From: Aphelocoma coerulescens
Lineage: Eukaryota; Chordata; Aves; Passeriformes; Corvidae
Length of the DNA: 64,000 bases
Assembly: GCF_041296385.1 (NCBI RefSeq)
Contig: NW_027184085.1
Span: 53,659,109-53,723,108 of the forward strand
Direction of reading: 5' to 3'
Under the pieces are notes generated by a model that worked only from the letters and a program-made list of their open reading frames with translations, was not told where the DNA came from and made no database searches. Positions 25,801-40,000 of the stretch are shown in pieces. The position numbers and the translations under genes are program-made. How positions within the stretch are numbered: position 1 is the stretch's first letter; the number at the start of each line of letters is the position of its first letter.

Positions 25801-28373
25801 GCAAACTTTTCTGACACATGAAGAGTAAGGAAATTTAACAGGAAAATAAATGCCCTTGTGTTCCAGCTGGTCCTCAGCTATCAAAGGAGCTGGTGGCAGC
25901 TGGGCTTAGATTCTGGGTCATAGACAATTCATAGACTAAGCAACAGAAATACAGAGCCAATACAGCACTCTAAATCCCGTCATGTTTAATGAGAACTACT
26001 CCAGTTCCAGACTCACAGGTAGAACAATACCATACTATACACTGTAAGCCCAGTTGTGCCCAGTGAACCCTCACAGCCAGAATAAAAACGTCTGATGGCA
26101 TTCAATACCTCTCATGGCCAGGTAAAAATAGTGTCATTTCATGAGCAACAGAGGTGCGGGTTCTTCTTGGATTGCTCATGATCAGTACTCTCTGTGGAAG
26201 CATGTGTGAATACTTAAAATACAAATAGTACAGCTGATAACAAATGCATTAAATTGTGAGATGAGTATGTGCAATGAAAGTGTGATGACAACGTAAGCTA
26301 GCTTTCTGAATTTCCCAAAGTGCTTAGTAGAGCTGAGTCTGACCCAGTAGGTGTCCCTAAGGGTGAAGAGATGTGCACAGCCCATTGACCATCCCTGGAT
26401 ACATTCAGAAAGTACAGATAGGAAGAAAGATGGAGAGGTGGCAAGTTACATATGGCTCTCTTCTGCCATAAACAGCTCTTGAGGTTGTCTCATTCCACCT
26501 GGCTGACATATCTCAACAGAACGTTTCTCTGGAGATTAAGTTTTAACTGCATCCATAAACTTTTACATGTGTGTGTCGCAGTGATATGCAATGCTCTTGC
26601 AGGCATTGGTACCTCTGCCTCTCCCTTTCCCTGTGCTCATGGACAGTGCTCATACAGTGCCCACTGTTTATAATTTACTGGAGCAAAACTCTCCTGTTTG
26701 GGGAGGGTAAGAGAGGTCAGATCTCCCTGTTCTCATCATTCCCTTCCCCAGGCACACACAGCTTGGGTTTTACAAAACCCCATGGTTGAGGTACTGATGC
26801 AAGCTTCTCCATCCATGGGTCAGGTGGAAGGAAAGCAAAGTTCACATGAAAGCCGTGTCAATAAGGCAGAAGGGTGTCTGGATTGTAACCAGGACAACAT
26901 CTTGTGCAGTGGAGCACAGAATGCACCAACCCAAGAGACTCACCTGACATCCCAGCACTACGGGCTTTGCAAACTGCTCAGCCAGCTCCACACATGAGAT
27001 CCATAAAACACTGATTACAGTAGCAGGGAGTGAAAACTGTCCTGCACAGACTGTGTTACTTGCCCCACACATGCAGCAGTAATAATCTTCTTAGCCACTG
27101 ATGCTGCATTCTTAAAGGGATTTGAGCTGGTGAAACTTGAATGAGCCTTCTCTAATAAATGCAGTTAAAGACAAGAGGATAGATAATGAAAAATATAATT
27201 AGTGAATGCTTGTTTTCCAAAAAATACGTGCTGAAAATACTGTGAAATCAACAAATTTACAGTAGGCCTGTCTGGAAGTTCTGCTTAATGTTACCCTGTT
27301 CTTAGCTACATATTCTCATACTCATAGATAATTAATGAGCATGATTCCAATATCAGGGTTTGGATGGCAGGACAACAGCAAGAGCACCAATACCAATAAA
27401 ACACTTGTGGTGTCACTGGATGCCTAAGGAAGCTGAATGCTCATTATTTTGAAGGGCAAATAAGTGGGGTCGTCTCTGCTCTTTTTCTCCCCTCATAGTT
27501 TGCAGAACAGTAAGAACCCAGCAGATAGGAAGCTTGCAGTGGTGGTTGGATTGGCTCCTTATTATTTAAGGCACAGCTGTGGTCAATCTCCAGGCTATAA
27601 AGTTAAAGAAGAGGAGCTGGAAGCATGGGTTTTTCCTACAGCACTGAAGTGGCCCCTCTGCCTTGCATTTGACCTCATCTAGCTAGCCTGACTGTGGTAT
27701 GGCCACTGCTCTGAGCTCTGTAGAAAAATCTGGAGAAGCCAGCAAGTATCACCAGGAACTTTAAGTGAAGTCTAGCAAAAGCTGATCTGAGTTTACCTCA
27801 GGGCTTTTTCTTTATGCATCTCCCCTACACACAGCTGCTGTGTTGGAGTTTACCACAGTGTTGCCTCAATATTCCATTGTTAAAACATTTTAAAAGAAAA
27901 TAAAGTCGTCTCTGAGTGGTGTCCTTCAGTACATTGCTGAGTAGTTAGGAGAGTTTTAATCTTTTCTGAAAAAAAGAAAAAAGCTTTGTATTTCATTTAG
28001 AACAGCAGAGGTACTTCTTAGAAGCAGCTAATTTGCTGACTAGAAGGATTTTGCAAGTGATTTTCTTACAATGTACTAATTGCTTGTTTATCTCTTTTTG
28101 TTTTTAGACCCAAAAATTCCTCAGTGGAGGGCCTTTTTGCCTGGAAGGTCTGAGTTTATTGCAGGCAGTTTCCTGTTTGCTTTAGGCACAAGCCTACAAG
28201 TATCTGCTAAAACAAACCGAAAAAACACAATCCTGGAGAAGTCTTGCAGATTCATATATCAGCATGTCTGTCCCAAAATAATCTGACTTGAACTATTGTG
28301 AGCAATTATGAACTAAAATATCAAAATCATCCCACAAGTACTATTTTGGGGGTGTGTTGGAGGAGGGGTACTC

Positions 28374-28390
28374 AGTGTAGTGTAGTGTAG
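28374..28390. repeat. Short (TGTAG)3 tandem repeat
   Basis: Three exact copies of TGTAG preceded by CAG, in the LPAR1 intron. Minor simple repeat. Confidence 0.6.
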
Positions 28391-31300
28391 ATGCTTTGAT
28401 TAGCTGGCATTGCTATGAAACATATTTCCTGTGTCCCCAGGTTGTACCTCCTGGGCATGTGCTGGTGATACTGAGTAGTGCTGGTGGGCACAGCCTTTCT
28501 GCTTGGTGTGGTGCATTTGTTTTTTTAACATGGACCAATACAAAAGCTGGCAGCAGGAATTTGAGGAGGTGTCCTTTTTTTGATCTTCTTAGCCCTGTTT
28601 CACCCCTTTTGCTAGTCTGTCAATTTACTGCCTCCTCAGCCCCACAGGTGATCTGCAGACGTGCAGCTGCTAAATGTAATGCAAGTGGAAATTGCCTTTG
28701 TGGTTTGGTAGCAGTCTTGGTCCTTCGGTTCCTCTTCCATCAGGCAACAACAACTGATGTTGTGCTAGTTCGATTTTCTATTTCACAATCCTGCCTCCAT
28801 TGTAATGCTTAAAGCAGAAGCACACAATACAATAGATCCCCTAGGCATATTAAGACCTTCTTTTGAAGACTGATAACCTTGCCAAACCTTCTTGTGGTTT
28901 TCCACCAAGTGTGGAGGAGTCTTTTGTTTTCCTTTCAGAGGCTGGCTTTCAATGCAGCTGTAGCGATTGCAACTGTTTGTTTTTGCAATTGCTTGTGGGA
29001 GTTAGTGGAGTTAGAATTTATTTGATGGATGACTCCCTGCTTGTATGCTGTCTCCTCCCTTGGAGCAGACATCCCAGCCCTGCACCTAGAGCCTGTTCAC
29101 ACAGAGAGGTCAGGGCAGCATGCTCCACAGACATGCCTGGTGATGGCACAGGACCAGTCAGACGGGATTAGACAGCTATAAGGGCCATCAGAGAGACACT
29201 AAAAATTAGGCTTGCTTTCTGGATGCTTCATCACTGTCTGGAGGAGGTCTCAGGCATTCCAAGTGTGAAGCAAATGGTTTCACAGGTATTTTCTGTCTCT
29301 GGCAGTCACTGGTGTGATCTGCACTGTATGTTGCTATCTGCCACATCTGATGGAACTGTTATTAGTGGTTCTTCTAAAAAGTAGAGATCTGCCCTGCTGT
29401 ACATAAGGTGATGTGCATTTTTACCAGATCACCTTGCTCTGCATATTAGAGAATTGTTTAAATTGTTTAAACTGTTTTAAAAATTTCTAGATTTTTTTAA
29501 TTTTCAGCTGGCAAAGATTTTACGTTGGATGGCATGTAAATCCCCTATCCCTTGAGGAGTGAAGTCTCTGGCAAGCAGAGTGCTAAAAAGGAAGAGTTTT
29601 CAAGTTCTTGCCCGGCAGAAGCAGCACATTGACTGGCAGGTCCATGGGGAGCCCCTGTGTAAGCGCAGCCATGAACTCTGCGCTGGCAGCAGCTTCTCTT
29701 CTCTGTGTCACTGTGAGAAACAAGTTGGCTTTGCCCTTAGGCTGGAGACAGGTGACAGAGGAAAATGATTACTGTTGTCTTTGACGGTCTCATCAGAGAG
29801 GCCAGGAGTTCAGTGGGAACAGAGACTCATGCTCATGCAGCAGAAGACCCAGGACAAAGCTGACCAGCAGGCAAGGCATGCTGCAGAGAAAGCAGCAATG
29901 TTAACACCTCTGCCTTCCTTGCATGGTAGATAGGGACTGGATCTAAATGACCTTTGTCTGGCACTTCTCATGAACACCCCTGAAACAGATGAAGGTGGCT
30001 GGGAGTCAGCCCATTTTTGGCACAGGCAGTTTTCTGCTGCTATTCAGTTGCTCTTTCATGAAAGGGTGGGAGTAAGAGAATTGAAAGTTAAGACTTAGTG
30101 CTTTTATTTCATCATTGTTGTCGCTTTTTATATATAGCCAAAACCTACAGTCTTTTGCAGGGACACTGGAGAAAACTGTCTGCCAGAGGTCAAAGGAGTC
30201 ACATCCTCAGAAATACGCAGATTGAGCAACCTTCAAAATAACATGATAATGCACTTTTTTGTGGTTTCAGAGGCTATTTGTATAGCAATCTTTAAGCCAA
30301 GTGACCAAGGATGTGGTGCTAACACAGTGGAAGCACTATTCTTGGGTGGTTTTAGGTGCCATACATTTCTTAGCAGAGGTTAAATTTAGAAGAGGAGAGC
30401 AGACTGCCAAAGGTAGAAGACATTCCTGTAAGCCAATAGAAATACAAGGGTCAGTTCTGTATGCCAAATCAAGCTTACATCTCTGATAAATGCAGTGATT
30501 TGGGGGGAGCTTAGTCATAGGGAGAAGACACATCATTTGTTTAGCTCAGAAGCCTTTTTAATGACTAACCCTCTAAGTGGATGAGACTGGGATGCCCTCA
30601 TTTGTAGTTATGAGGATGTAGCTGCATTTCCAGAGTTTTACACCAGTGTTTACTGCTGAGAGAAAGAGCTAGCTTAAAATGCATCTTTTTGTCCCCAGAA
30701 AATGCATGATTTGGCAAGGTGGCTCTTGATTATATGACTTGAAAGAGAGGTTAGATTTTATTCGACCTCTCTACTGTGTTTGCCTGAAAATTTTTAATCA
30801 ATATAGATTCTGTCATGGTAAATAGATAAAACTAAATTACAGAGAAGCTGCCCCTGGAATCAGCAGCAGCAATGAAACATCTCCAGTCCTGTTCACTGAA
30901 TTTCTCATTTGAAGTATGGGAAATACCGTTTTTACCACAGTGAAATTATCATCTGCAAGATTATTAATCTGCAAACACCCTAATGGGTAATCCAGAGGCA
31001 CCTGGGAGAGCCAAAGGGTCGCTGCATCACTTTAAACAATGTCTTATTTTTACAGTGTGGAAATACAGAACAAAACCTGTATTTTCTGCCCTAGATATCA
31101 GCCTCATCCAGATAATTTTAAACAGGTACATATAGAATTAAGAATTATAGAATTAACCTGGAATTTACCCTTTTGATAAGTATATACTTACCACAATCAA
31201 AACATGGGTGGTTCTTCACTCAGTGCTTCTCCTGTGATGTGCAATGCCACATGTGTCTGCTCCCCCCTGTTTTGGCAGTGCCATTTGTAGGTGCCTCCCT

Positions 31301-32654
31301 GGTGGTATGATAGCCGGAGTAATGTCTGAATGATCTTAATACTGCTTGGGTGGTGAGGTGTGCAGGCAGCTAAGTATAGTGCCATTCATGTGCAGTCTGT
31401 CCAAGGCTGCTTCTGCTTTAAGGCAGTAGTTGGATTTCTTATGTTCAGGTGAGGAGTAGAAAGGCTTTTCTAACTTGTCTATATTAACTCGTCCAAAGAC
31501 AGACAGATTTTCCAATCAGATTTATCTTAGAGTGGCATTCCCTTATTCATAGGGGGTTACCCTCTTGTCCACTTCGCTTTGGAGCTTGTGCTCTTCATTT
31601 TCTCAGAGGCACAGCTGTCAGCATGGATTCTACTTCTTAAAACTGTTTTATGTGACCAGTCTTAATACAATTCCATCAAATGGTGTCTACCACAGCTTAA
31701 CCAGATAGCTATAATGAGGTAAATGTTAGTATGGCTGTATAAATTAAAAGCACACACAGGTTTTTTGCAGTTGAGGTAGAGCTGGTGTTTAATAGTAATT
31801 TTAATTATTTCTACCCCTTGGTAACACTTTCTCCTACTCACAGTCGGGTATTAGCATGAGAGAAACAAGTTTTATTCATATTAAGGAAACTGACAGAGGC
31901 TAATACTTTTCTTCTAATATTATTAGTTTAATCTTATGTAAGAAACAAGACTTTATATATTAAACTGCATCCACCCAGCCTTTATTTAGAAGCTTGTGTT
32001 GCAACTGGAGCTTATCCAGGCATAATACCAGTAACACTTAATGTCCTTAACAACAAAGGAAAATACAGTTAAACAATCTCACGTAGCAAAGTTGTTTGAT
32101 ATCTGCTAAATGTACTGTATTGTTTGAGCATAGCATTGTGACCATGCCTGGGAAAGTATCAGAGTACTGCAAAGAGTATGTGGATTTCTGTAGGAAAAGT
32201 GGGCACAACAGGGCATTTTCAAGTTGGCTGTGAATTATTTTTCTGTGATTGGAAACTGCAACTACTAGAAAAGCAGCAAAACACCCAGGTCCCAAGCACA
32301 CTAAACGTGCAGAAGCAGGCAGAGGAGAGTCCAGTCTACAAGCCCTGCTTGTAGGGTGCCAGCTGTCCTGCTCGTGCCTCAGATGACCTCTTGCAGTAAG
32401 CCTTCACTTCTGCATAGGCATGTTCACATTTCACAAGACCTGGTTACCTCCAGCTGCCCCATATCCAGGACATGAAAGCCTCACCCAGGCACTTCAGACA
32501 AGGTCCTATTGCTGTTCAGGGAGAGGTCTGTCCCCCACCTGAAGTCCCAAGTCATTCCTACGAGCAGTCAGGGCCCCTAAAGAGAATCCTAGCTGAGTTT
32601 GGACTAGGGGATTAAAACAGGCTGCGAGGTATGAGCTGTAGATTGTTTCTTGAA

Positions 32655-33098
32655 CCCATTAGAGCAGACCCAAAGGAGGGCCAAGATGATCAGAGGGCTG
32701 GAGCAGAGGCTCAGAGCAATGGGCTTGTTCAGCCTGAAGAAGAAAAGGCTCTGGGAAGAACTTAGAGCACCTCTCAGTACCAGAAAGGGGCCTACAGGAA
32801 AGCTGAAGAGGGACTTTTTCCAAGGGCATGGAGTGACAGAACAAGTGGGAATGGCTTTAAGTGGAAAAGGAGTAGATTTAGATTAGAAATTAGGAAGAAA
32901 TTCTTTATTATGAGGGTGATGAAGTACTGGAACTGGTTGCCCAGAGAAGTTGTGGCTGTCCCATCACTGGAAATGTTCAAGGACAGGGCTCTGAGCAACC
33001 TTAACAGGTGGGTGACATCCCTTCTCATGCGAGGGGTTAGAACTAGATGATGTTTAAGGTCCCCTCCAACCCAAGTTTTTCTAGGATTCTATGATTCT
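32655..33098 (+). mobile_element. CR1 LINE 3' fragment in the LPAR1 intron, sense orientation
   Basis: About 440 bp match the 3' end of avian CR1. There is a recognisable GATCAGAGGGCTGGAGCA stretch, the G-TTCAGCCTGAAGAAGA block, GGTTGCCCAGAGAAG and the closing CCCTCCAACCCAAG. It ends with GGATTCTATGATTCT, the CR1 octamer-type terminus. The orientation is the same as LPAR1. It is 5'-truncated, as most CR1 copies are, with small internal deletions and many substitutions, so it is old and inactive. The 78-codon open frame at 32650-32886 lies within it and is not a host gene. Confidence 0.93.
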
Positions 33099-34013
33099 TG
33101 CTTCTCGTTTTCCCCAGACATCTCTTGCCTGTTTTCTTTGTCCTGTGACCCAGGGAGACCAGTATGAGCAGCCTCTTATCAGCTGGGCTTACGTGTTCAT
33201 TTTCCGACCAAGCTACCAGCACTGATTTGGGACTGTGGGAGCATTTCAAGTTACACTATAAAGGCTTGTCTAGAACACCCAAAAGTTGAAAAAGACACCA
33301 AAATTTCCTCTGTGTGTCAGGTTTTTTGGCAACAGAAAAACTGCATTAGGACTACTGTTTGTCTTTACACAGAGATAAATAATCAGATTGCATTGGCAAC
33401 AGCCAAGTTTTTATTCAGACATGAGCTTCACATATCTTTATGAACATAGAAATCAGTTGGAATGCTGACCACTGGCATTTAATGACTTCCTGTTTTTGTC
33501 TAAAATGCTTTCTATAGATAAAGGCTTAGTTTCTCCATTTGCAGAGGAGCAGTGCACCATCTCTCTGATGCAGTTACTAGATCAGGAACAAATTCCATTT
33601 TTCTTGTTTTGAGGGGTTCAAATGGTTGCAGATAAATTGCAACAGGATTAAGCATTTGCTTTTATTTTTGGAATGCATTTTGCACATTCCTCTTTGCAAG
33701 GTGTTCTTTAAAACCATAACAAATACCTTCTAAAAGAGGACTATCCAAATACATTGGTTTGCAGATGTCAATTGAGAAATAGTCCTGGTCTCCTCCATTT
33801 GCATTAGCGCTTGAGTTCTCCTTCAGAGATGTCAGCCATGGAATACTTGAGGGCAGCTGGATCAGCTGGCCAGAGACCAGTAAACTCATTTTGTGAGACT
33901 GTGAGCATCAGGCAGGGAATTATATCAAGTGTTAACCTGGGCTAGAGCTTGGCAAGTGAGCACCCATGAAATAAGCAGGTCTGTTCTGGTGGCTTGCTAC
34001 TGCCCAGTTTCAT

Positions 34014-34069
34014 TTTCTCTTCAGTTATTTTTTCTCTTCAGTTTATATTATTTCTCTTCAGTTTATTTT
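34014..34069 (+). repeat. Triplicated TTTCTCTTCAGTT repeat
   Basis: Three tandem copies (about 34014-34030, 34031-34050, 34051-34069) share the core TTTCTCTTCAGTT followed by a variable AT tail. Each core looks like a pyrimidine tract plus CAG, so the sequence resembles three consecutive weak splice acceptors on the sense strand of the LPAR1 intron. It probably arose by local slippage. Confidence 0.8.
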
Positions 34070-37000
34070 GTCATGAGTCCTCCCCAGGCTTGTCTGTCTG
34101 TTGTTTCAGATTTCCAAAGCTTTAGGTGCTACAGGGATAGGCAAGTGCTTGGACCACATGTATTGGAAACATCCACGTCTGGTGCCAGGTTCTGTGGACA
34201 AGCCACCTAGTGGTATCCAGGTGGGAAGACACACAGCAGATAGGATCTTCACGAGGAAAGCCAGGAGTCCAAGTGTCAGCATACCCTGCCTCCAGCACAT
34301 GGCAGCAAGCACTCGGGGCAGTAAGCACAAGGTGCTGCAGAGAGCAAGCTCACAAGGATTCCCACAGCTGCCACTTGTGAGTCCTGCTGAGGGAAACCCG
34401 TGCTTCATCACCTCTGGTCTGGACCTGCAAACTGAAGCAGGAAAGGGTGACAGGTGTTGGCCCACCCTGAGATAAGGGAAGGTATGGTCACTGTAGATGG
34501 CAGCCCTACTGACCATAGTCATTTTGTGTCTGAGTATCTCCATGCTCAGAGGCGGTGGTTGTGCACATACTGGTGCCAATGGAATTGTTGGCTAACGGCT
34601 GTTGTCAGCTCCCTGTGCAACACCATGATAGGTCAGGTGTTTCTTCAACTGACCCTTTATGTAGTAGGTATAGGTGCCAAAGTGTGTTTCTGGTTTAAAA
34701 GAAAGGCTTTGACCTAAAGATTTCACCAAGGAATCTGGTGATAAATTGTCAGGAGCAGTATGGTGATGTGAGTACTGGAAGAGAACAGGTAGAGCAGAGG
34801 CCAGCCTGTAGCAAAGGAGTCTAGGTGCCAGCAGAAGTATCATCTGTGGTCAAGACAGTGTGTCCCTTTAGAAACAGTCTTTTACTTTATTTTTTCTGAA
34901 ATGGAAAAAGGTGATGAGGATTGGATGGATAAACAGACACAGGTGAAATACTAAATATTAAGGCCCAGAGAGAGGTGATGCTAACATACACAGCTTCATT
35001 CTTTGGGGTCAAGGCTTACTGCTCCTCCCAGCCCAGCCAGAGCACAGGCAGAGCCCCAAGGCTGCTTTCATGTTAAGTCATTAATATGTTTTAAACCAGA
35101 TAAATGTGTGAAGATGGAAGCAGATGGGTTCCTCAGAGAAAGAATGGTTTGTTGACAAAGATAGCCACACCTTGAACACCAAAAGAATTCTATGCACCTT
35201 CAAGGTGAAGACAGATGTTTGAAGCAGACACATTCTGTATTCCTGCTGAGAAGAGGAAATACATTTTTGAGTAAGACATGATCTCTCTGTTCCTACACAA
35301 TCCAGCCATTATTTTGTACAAAATCTGGCCAAGCTCTCCTGCTGAAATTCCCAGAACAAGACTCAGGAAGAGGTTGGATTGTGTGTGTCCAAGTAGCTGT
35401 GGAGAAGGTAGGGAATCAGGGGTCTGATGCAATACTAGCAGAACCAGTTTCTTCTAAAATCCCTTTACAAGCCATGGGTACAGTAGACTGAAAAATCTCA
35501 CAGACTTGTCAGTTACAGAGTTCACATGGAGTTAAGATATTTGATGAAGCTGAGGTTAGGATTTTATCTATAACTTGCACATTCAGAGCTTCTCAGCTCA
35601 TGGGAGACTAGAACAGGGATCCCTAGGGATGGGGCATATATAGTGTTTTGAAAGATAAGCTGGTGGCTCATATCACCCAGCTCCTCTCATACTCTCTCTA
35701 GTTGTGTATTTTCTCTTATGTACTCACATTCTCTTGCCTCAAATCATCCTAGAAAAGTATATGTAAGATAGTGGTGCATGAATATGAATGCAGATTTTAT
35801 TTATCTTTGCTTTGTTTCTCATTTCCTGTTTTACACTGCTATCCCCTCTTTCTTTCTGGAGATATCTCCTCTTTCTTTTACACACAGTCACACCGGATAA
35901 ATGTTTGGCTTTGAACACAAAGGCACACGTAGTGTTAAAATCTCCCAGAGGCACCTCAGAGAAAGCAGCATTTTACAATCAATCAAAAACTGCAGAAGGA
36001 GTGTGCTATGAATCTCTCACTCTTTCAGAATTCATGCAGCTTCATTAAATAAAGACACCTTGAATAAATGAAGCAGTTTTGATAGCACCTTTTTCAACAC
36101 AGCTGTTCTTACTGGTACCCTGTAGGCAGCTCTCCCCCACCTGGGGTATTTTTCAAGGACTTTCCTTCACTGTCATCTTCCTCAGGTCTTTTGGAGTCTG
36201 TGGATGGAGAGGCAAGCCTTTCATATATGAAGTTCTTCAGAATTTGCCAAGTTTAGCATACAATTATTTTAAATTTACTAATCTGATCTATATGTGGTAA
36301 TCTCATTTTATTTGTTCACATGAAAATTCTGTGGGTGGAAGCAAACATTATCCCTTGTTAATTATTTCCAGCAGAAAATGCAAAAAATAACAACAACTGT
36401 GTTTTTATCCACCAAGAACTATTAGCTATATTGTAGTAACGTTATGGCAAAATTGGGGACTATGTCTGACTAGAATTAGAAAAATTGCTCTTACACTCTG
36501 TATGTTTACAGCATGATGAATGTTCTTCATGATCTTTGGCATCTATAATCCATTCATTTTAGATTTCATGCACTCATATTTGTGTCAGGGGAAAACAATA
36601 CATAGCTGTAAATAAGCACTGTTGTATGCAGCACTTATCTCTATGCATGCCATGCACAAGATAATGCTCAGTGATAAGGAGGATTATTGATACAGTTTAC
36701 AGATGGCTAGGACGTGAAGCAGTCCAGTTGTGCTGCAGCTGATGAGCTTGCTCCTCAGGTATCATAGCAAGTGGCTTTCCCTGCTGAGGGTGGGATTATA
36801 TCAAAATGTGGAAAATGCCAGGCACTTCTGTAGACCATTTTCCCTATGGTTTTATTAATTATCACAAATCGTTCGCCCAGATCATTGCTTTCAGCCTGCA
36901 CAAAGTGCAGAAGGACTTTTCTCCCTATTGATAGCTGTGATAACAGTGGTGCTCAGTGTCTTTTCCTCTCTCAGTCACCATTGTGCCAGGAAAAGGGGGG

Positions 37001-40000
37001 GTGCAGCTGCCTGTCACAGGTGCCACTCTGAGGGCAGGAGGGGATTTGGAGAGGACAACAGGTGGACAACAGTAGGAGGACAACAGCAGCAGATTGTAAC
37101 TGTTCCTGCAATTAAGCTGGAATGGATCTTTTGTCTTTGATATGCTAGTGCCTTATCCTATTCCTGTAATCTTAAAAAACTGCAAACACAGGAGAGTTGG
37201 TTTTTTTTCTTCTCTCCCTCCCTAAAAGAGGCCCTCTCAATATTTTTCCTCTCCATGTAGACTGAGGAATTTGTGGGGTGAGTGTGAGCCCATGCCAGAA
37301 ATCAGGGTTAACACACAAGATGAATAGAAGAGGGCACATCAAAGGGACGCAGTATGGTTAAGGCAGAGAAGAAGGGTGTTTCAGAATAGGTGTGCATTGA
37401 CAAGAGCTGCATCCCTCTGGAGCCTCTGAGGGACAGCAGTGTGTGACTTGGCAGAAGTGGAAGTCCTTCCTTTATTTTGCTCTTGTGAGTTAGAGGAAAA
37501 CAAATGTTCATGCAATAAACACAGGCATTGGCTGTTCAAGGCAAAAGACAAAAACTAAGAAGAAAAAAGAATGCTGCTTAGGAAACACTTGGCCTGCTAA
37601 CACAAGAAGTTTCGTGAGCAGCCATCCAGTCTGCTATCCTAGTAATGAGTGACTAGTTCATCAGTGTTTATTCTTGTGCAGCTCACTTCTTTTCTGCTGC
37701 TGGTTTTTGGAGTTGTTTTCTCTTTTTACTCTTCTACTCACTGATTTTTGTGTGATTTATCATGGCTGGTTTCATAGGCCTACTGCCTACAACAGCCTTT
37801 ACTCTCTTGCAATCAAATCTGGCTGTGAGGCCTTGTCACATTTACCCAAGGCTTTCCACCATCCAGCTACCATGGAAACATAATCTGCAGTGGTGCACCA
37901 GACAAGGGTTCAAGACAGATGTGATGTAGTCATATCATGGTCATTGGAAAGCCCCCAGTGGACTTCTGCCACAGCTCTGCAAGATAGACAGTACATGAGG
38001 AGTTGGAGTTTTATTTCTGGATGAGAGGTATCATACAGCAGCAGAAAATTAGATAAGGTCATAAATGCTTTTTTGTAACTCATATTTCCTGCTGTAAAAC
38101 ATGCTTCTAAGTCCATAGGGACCTTCAATCTTTTAAGAAGATGTGGTGCTATTTCTCTGGTTCCTCAAGCTTTCCTGTCTAATGGCTAGCCATTCACCCC
38201 TCAGCCTGATAGGCGTTTCTTCTTCACCCAGCCCTCTATGGCCCAACCCTCAGGACAGACCTCGGCCATGCACCATGGGAATGTTCCTCCTGCTGCAACT
38301 GAGGAGCTCATTCAAATTCTTGCAGTGCCAGTGCCTTCAAGTGACTGCCAGGGCTGGAGGTAACATCCCAAGGTGCTCTCTGTCCAGGCAACAGTGCTCT
38401 TCAGACGCCCAAGGATTTAAAATCTGCACTGTTTTTCAAGTACGTTGGGCTCTCCTAGTGCCATGGTATGACTGTGGCATATCCACAAAGGTTCAAGTCA
38501 TTGAATGCAACAGATCTGCTTTGTATGTCATTGTAACTTGGGTTTGACTGAGTCTGTAAAGTGTTAAGATGCACCTGGAAATTACTGCTACTGTACTTTA
38601 GGCTGTTCTCAGTTCTGATTCTGAGCAGAAAAACATCAATATTTTGGTGTATGCTTAAGGCTTTCCAGTATATGGCAGCAGGAAGCTTTTGGATGTCACT
38701 GTTTTATTAAATGTGATATTTTTAGATCTTCATTCTTGGTGAAATCAATTCACAACAGATTTCTGGGAGAGGAAAAATTTAACCTCACTTTCAGCTTGCT
38801 TCAACAAATATTCCAAATAAGAGAAGAAAAAAAAAAAGAAAAAATTTCAATCTTTGTTTTCCTTCCAGAAAAAGAATTCCATGTTTAACAGATGAGGTTT
38901 CCTAAATCTGAAGCCTGACATTTATGTGTTCCTTTGTACCTAACTCAAACATGTCCTTACCATGAGTGTTGCCTCTCAGTATTTTCCAGTGTACAACAGT
39001 TAAATAAAAAGTGAAGAAACCTGAGGCATTTTATGTGATCATTTACAAGCACTTAATAAGCTGCCAGAGCCGTTAGCATGGGGGGATGTTTTGCTAGGAG
39101 CAGAAGGGTGACAACTTACGCAATAGTGACTTCCTTCCAGCGCTGGGTGGGAAAGCAACCTTTGTTTTTATCATTTTTCAGTGTAGTTTGAGCTGCACAG
39201 AGCAATTAGTTGCTCAACCACAGTCCACTTTTTCTTCAGTGCAGCCAATCAAGCCTCAGTACATAGGTTGTCAGACCTATCTGAGATACTGAGGAGCCCA
39301 GAGAGGCTCAGGAACTCCACCTGAGACCAGTGTTCAGTGCAGTGAGCCGCATGTGGATTTTTCTGGATGACTTTCGGGCTTTCTCAGGAGCAAGTTCCTG
39401 TCTGCTTCACCGTAGAGTTTCTTGTTGCTGTTTCTAACATATCAAAAATTATGGCAACAGAATGTTCTGTTGTTCCTCAGCAACACATTTTTAAAAAAAG
39501 GTAATAAATTGGAGAATTGGAAGCTTTCAATTGCAGCTTTGAACAATGCTATGAGGGCTTTCCTGCTAGCTCCATTGTTTCCACATTGGACTTTCCTGCT
39601 ACAGGTCTGGTGAGGACGCTATTGTTGTCTTTTGTCCTTCACTGTAGATCCCATGACTTACAGTGTTCCCATGTCTGACGTGGTTCTCCCAAGGCAGCCT
39701 ATCATAAAGAAAATACATGGTCGAGCTAGAACAAAGTCCACTGCTGCCTCGCTAGCTAGGAGGCTGAACACAGTATGCACAATTTCAAGTGAATGGTTTA
39801 ATTTGAATTACTAACTTAGTTTCTGCATAAACCAGCTCAGCAGAGATTTTCTGTGCAGAGAACAGACTCTATCAGCATGGACAATCCTGCAAATGAGAGA
39901 TGCAGTTTTCTGCTCTTGTGGGAACAGGTACAAGGAAGGCACAAAAGCCTGTAGTCCTTTACATGCATTTCAAGTACTCTTTTCTAGGACTGCTGGAATC

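Noticed and set aside
28396..28812. 138-codon plus-strand frame rich in hydrophobic residues
   Set aside because: No family resemblance and no matching exon borders; lies deep in the LPAR1 intron.
32650..32886. 78-codon plus-strand open frame
   Set aside because: Lies within the CR1 3' fragment; not a host gene.
34106..34579. 157-codon minus-strand open frame
   Set aside because: No recognisable domain, and overlapping open frames on both strands; treated as chance.
35610..35640. GGGATGGGGCA-like string resembling a minus-strand CR1 piece
   Set aside because: Flanking sequence does not continue into CR1 and no octamer end is near.
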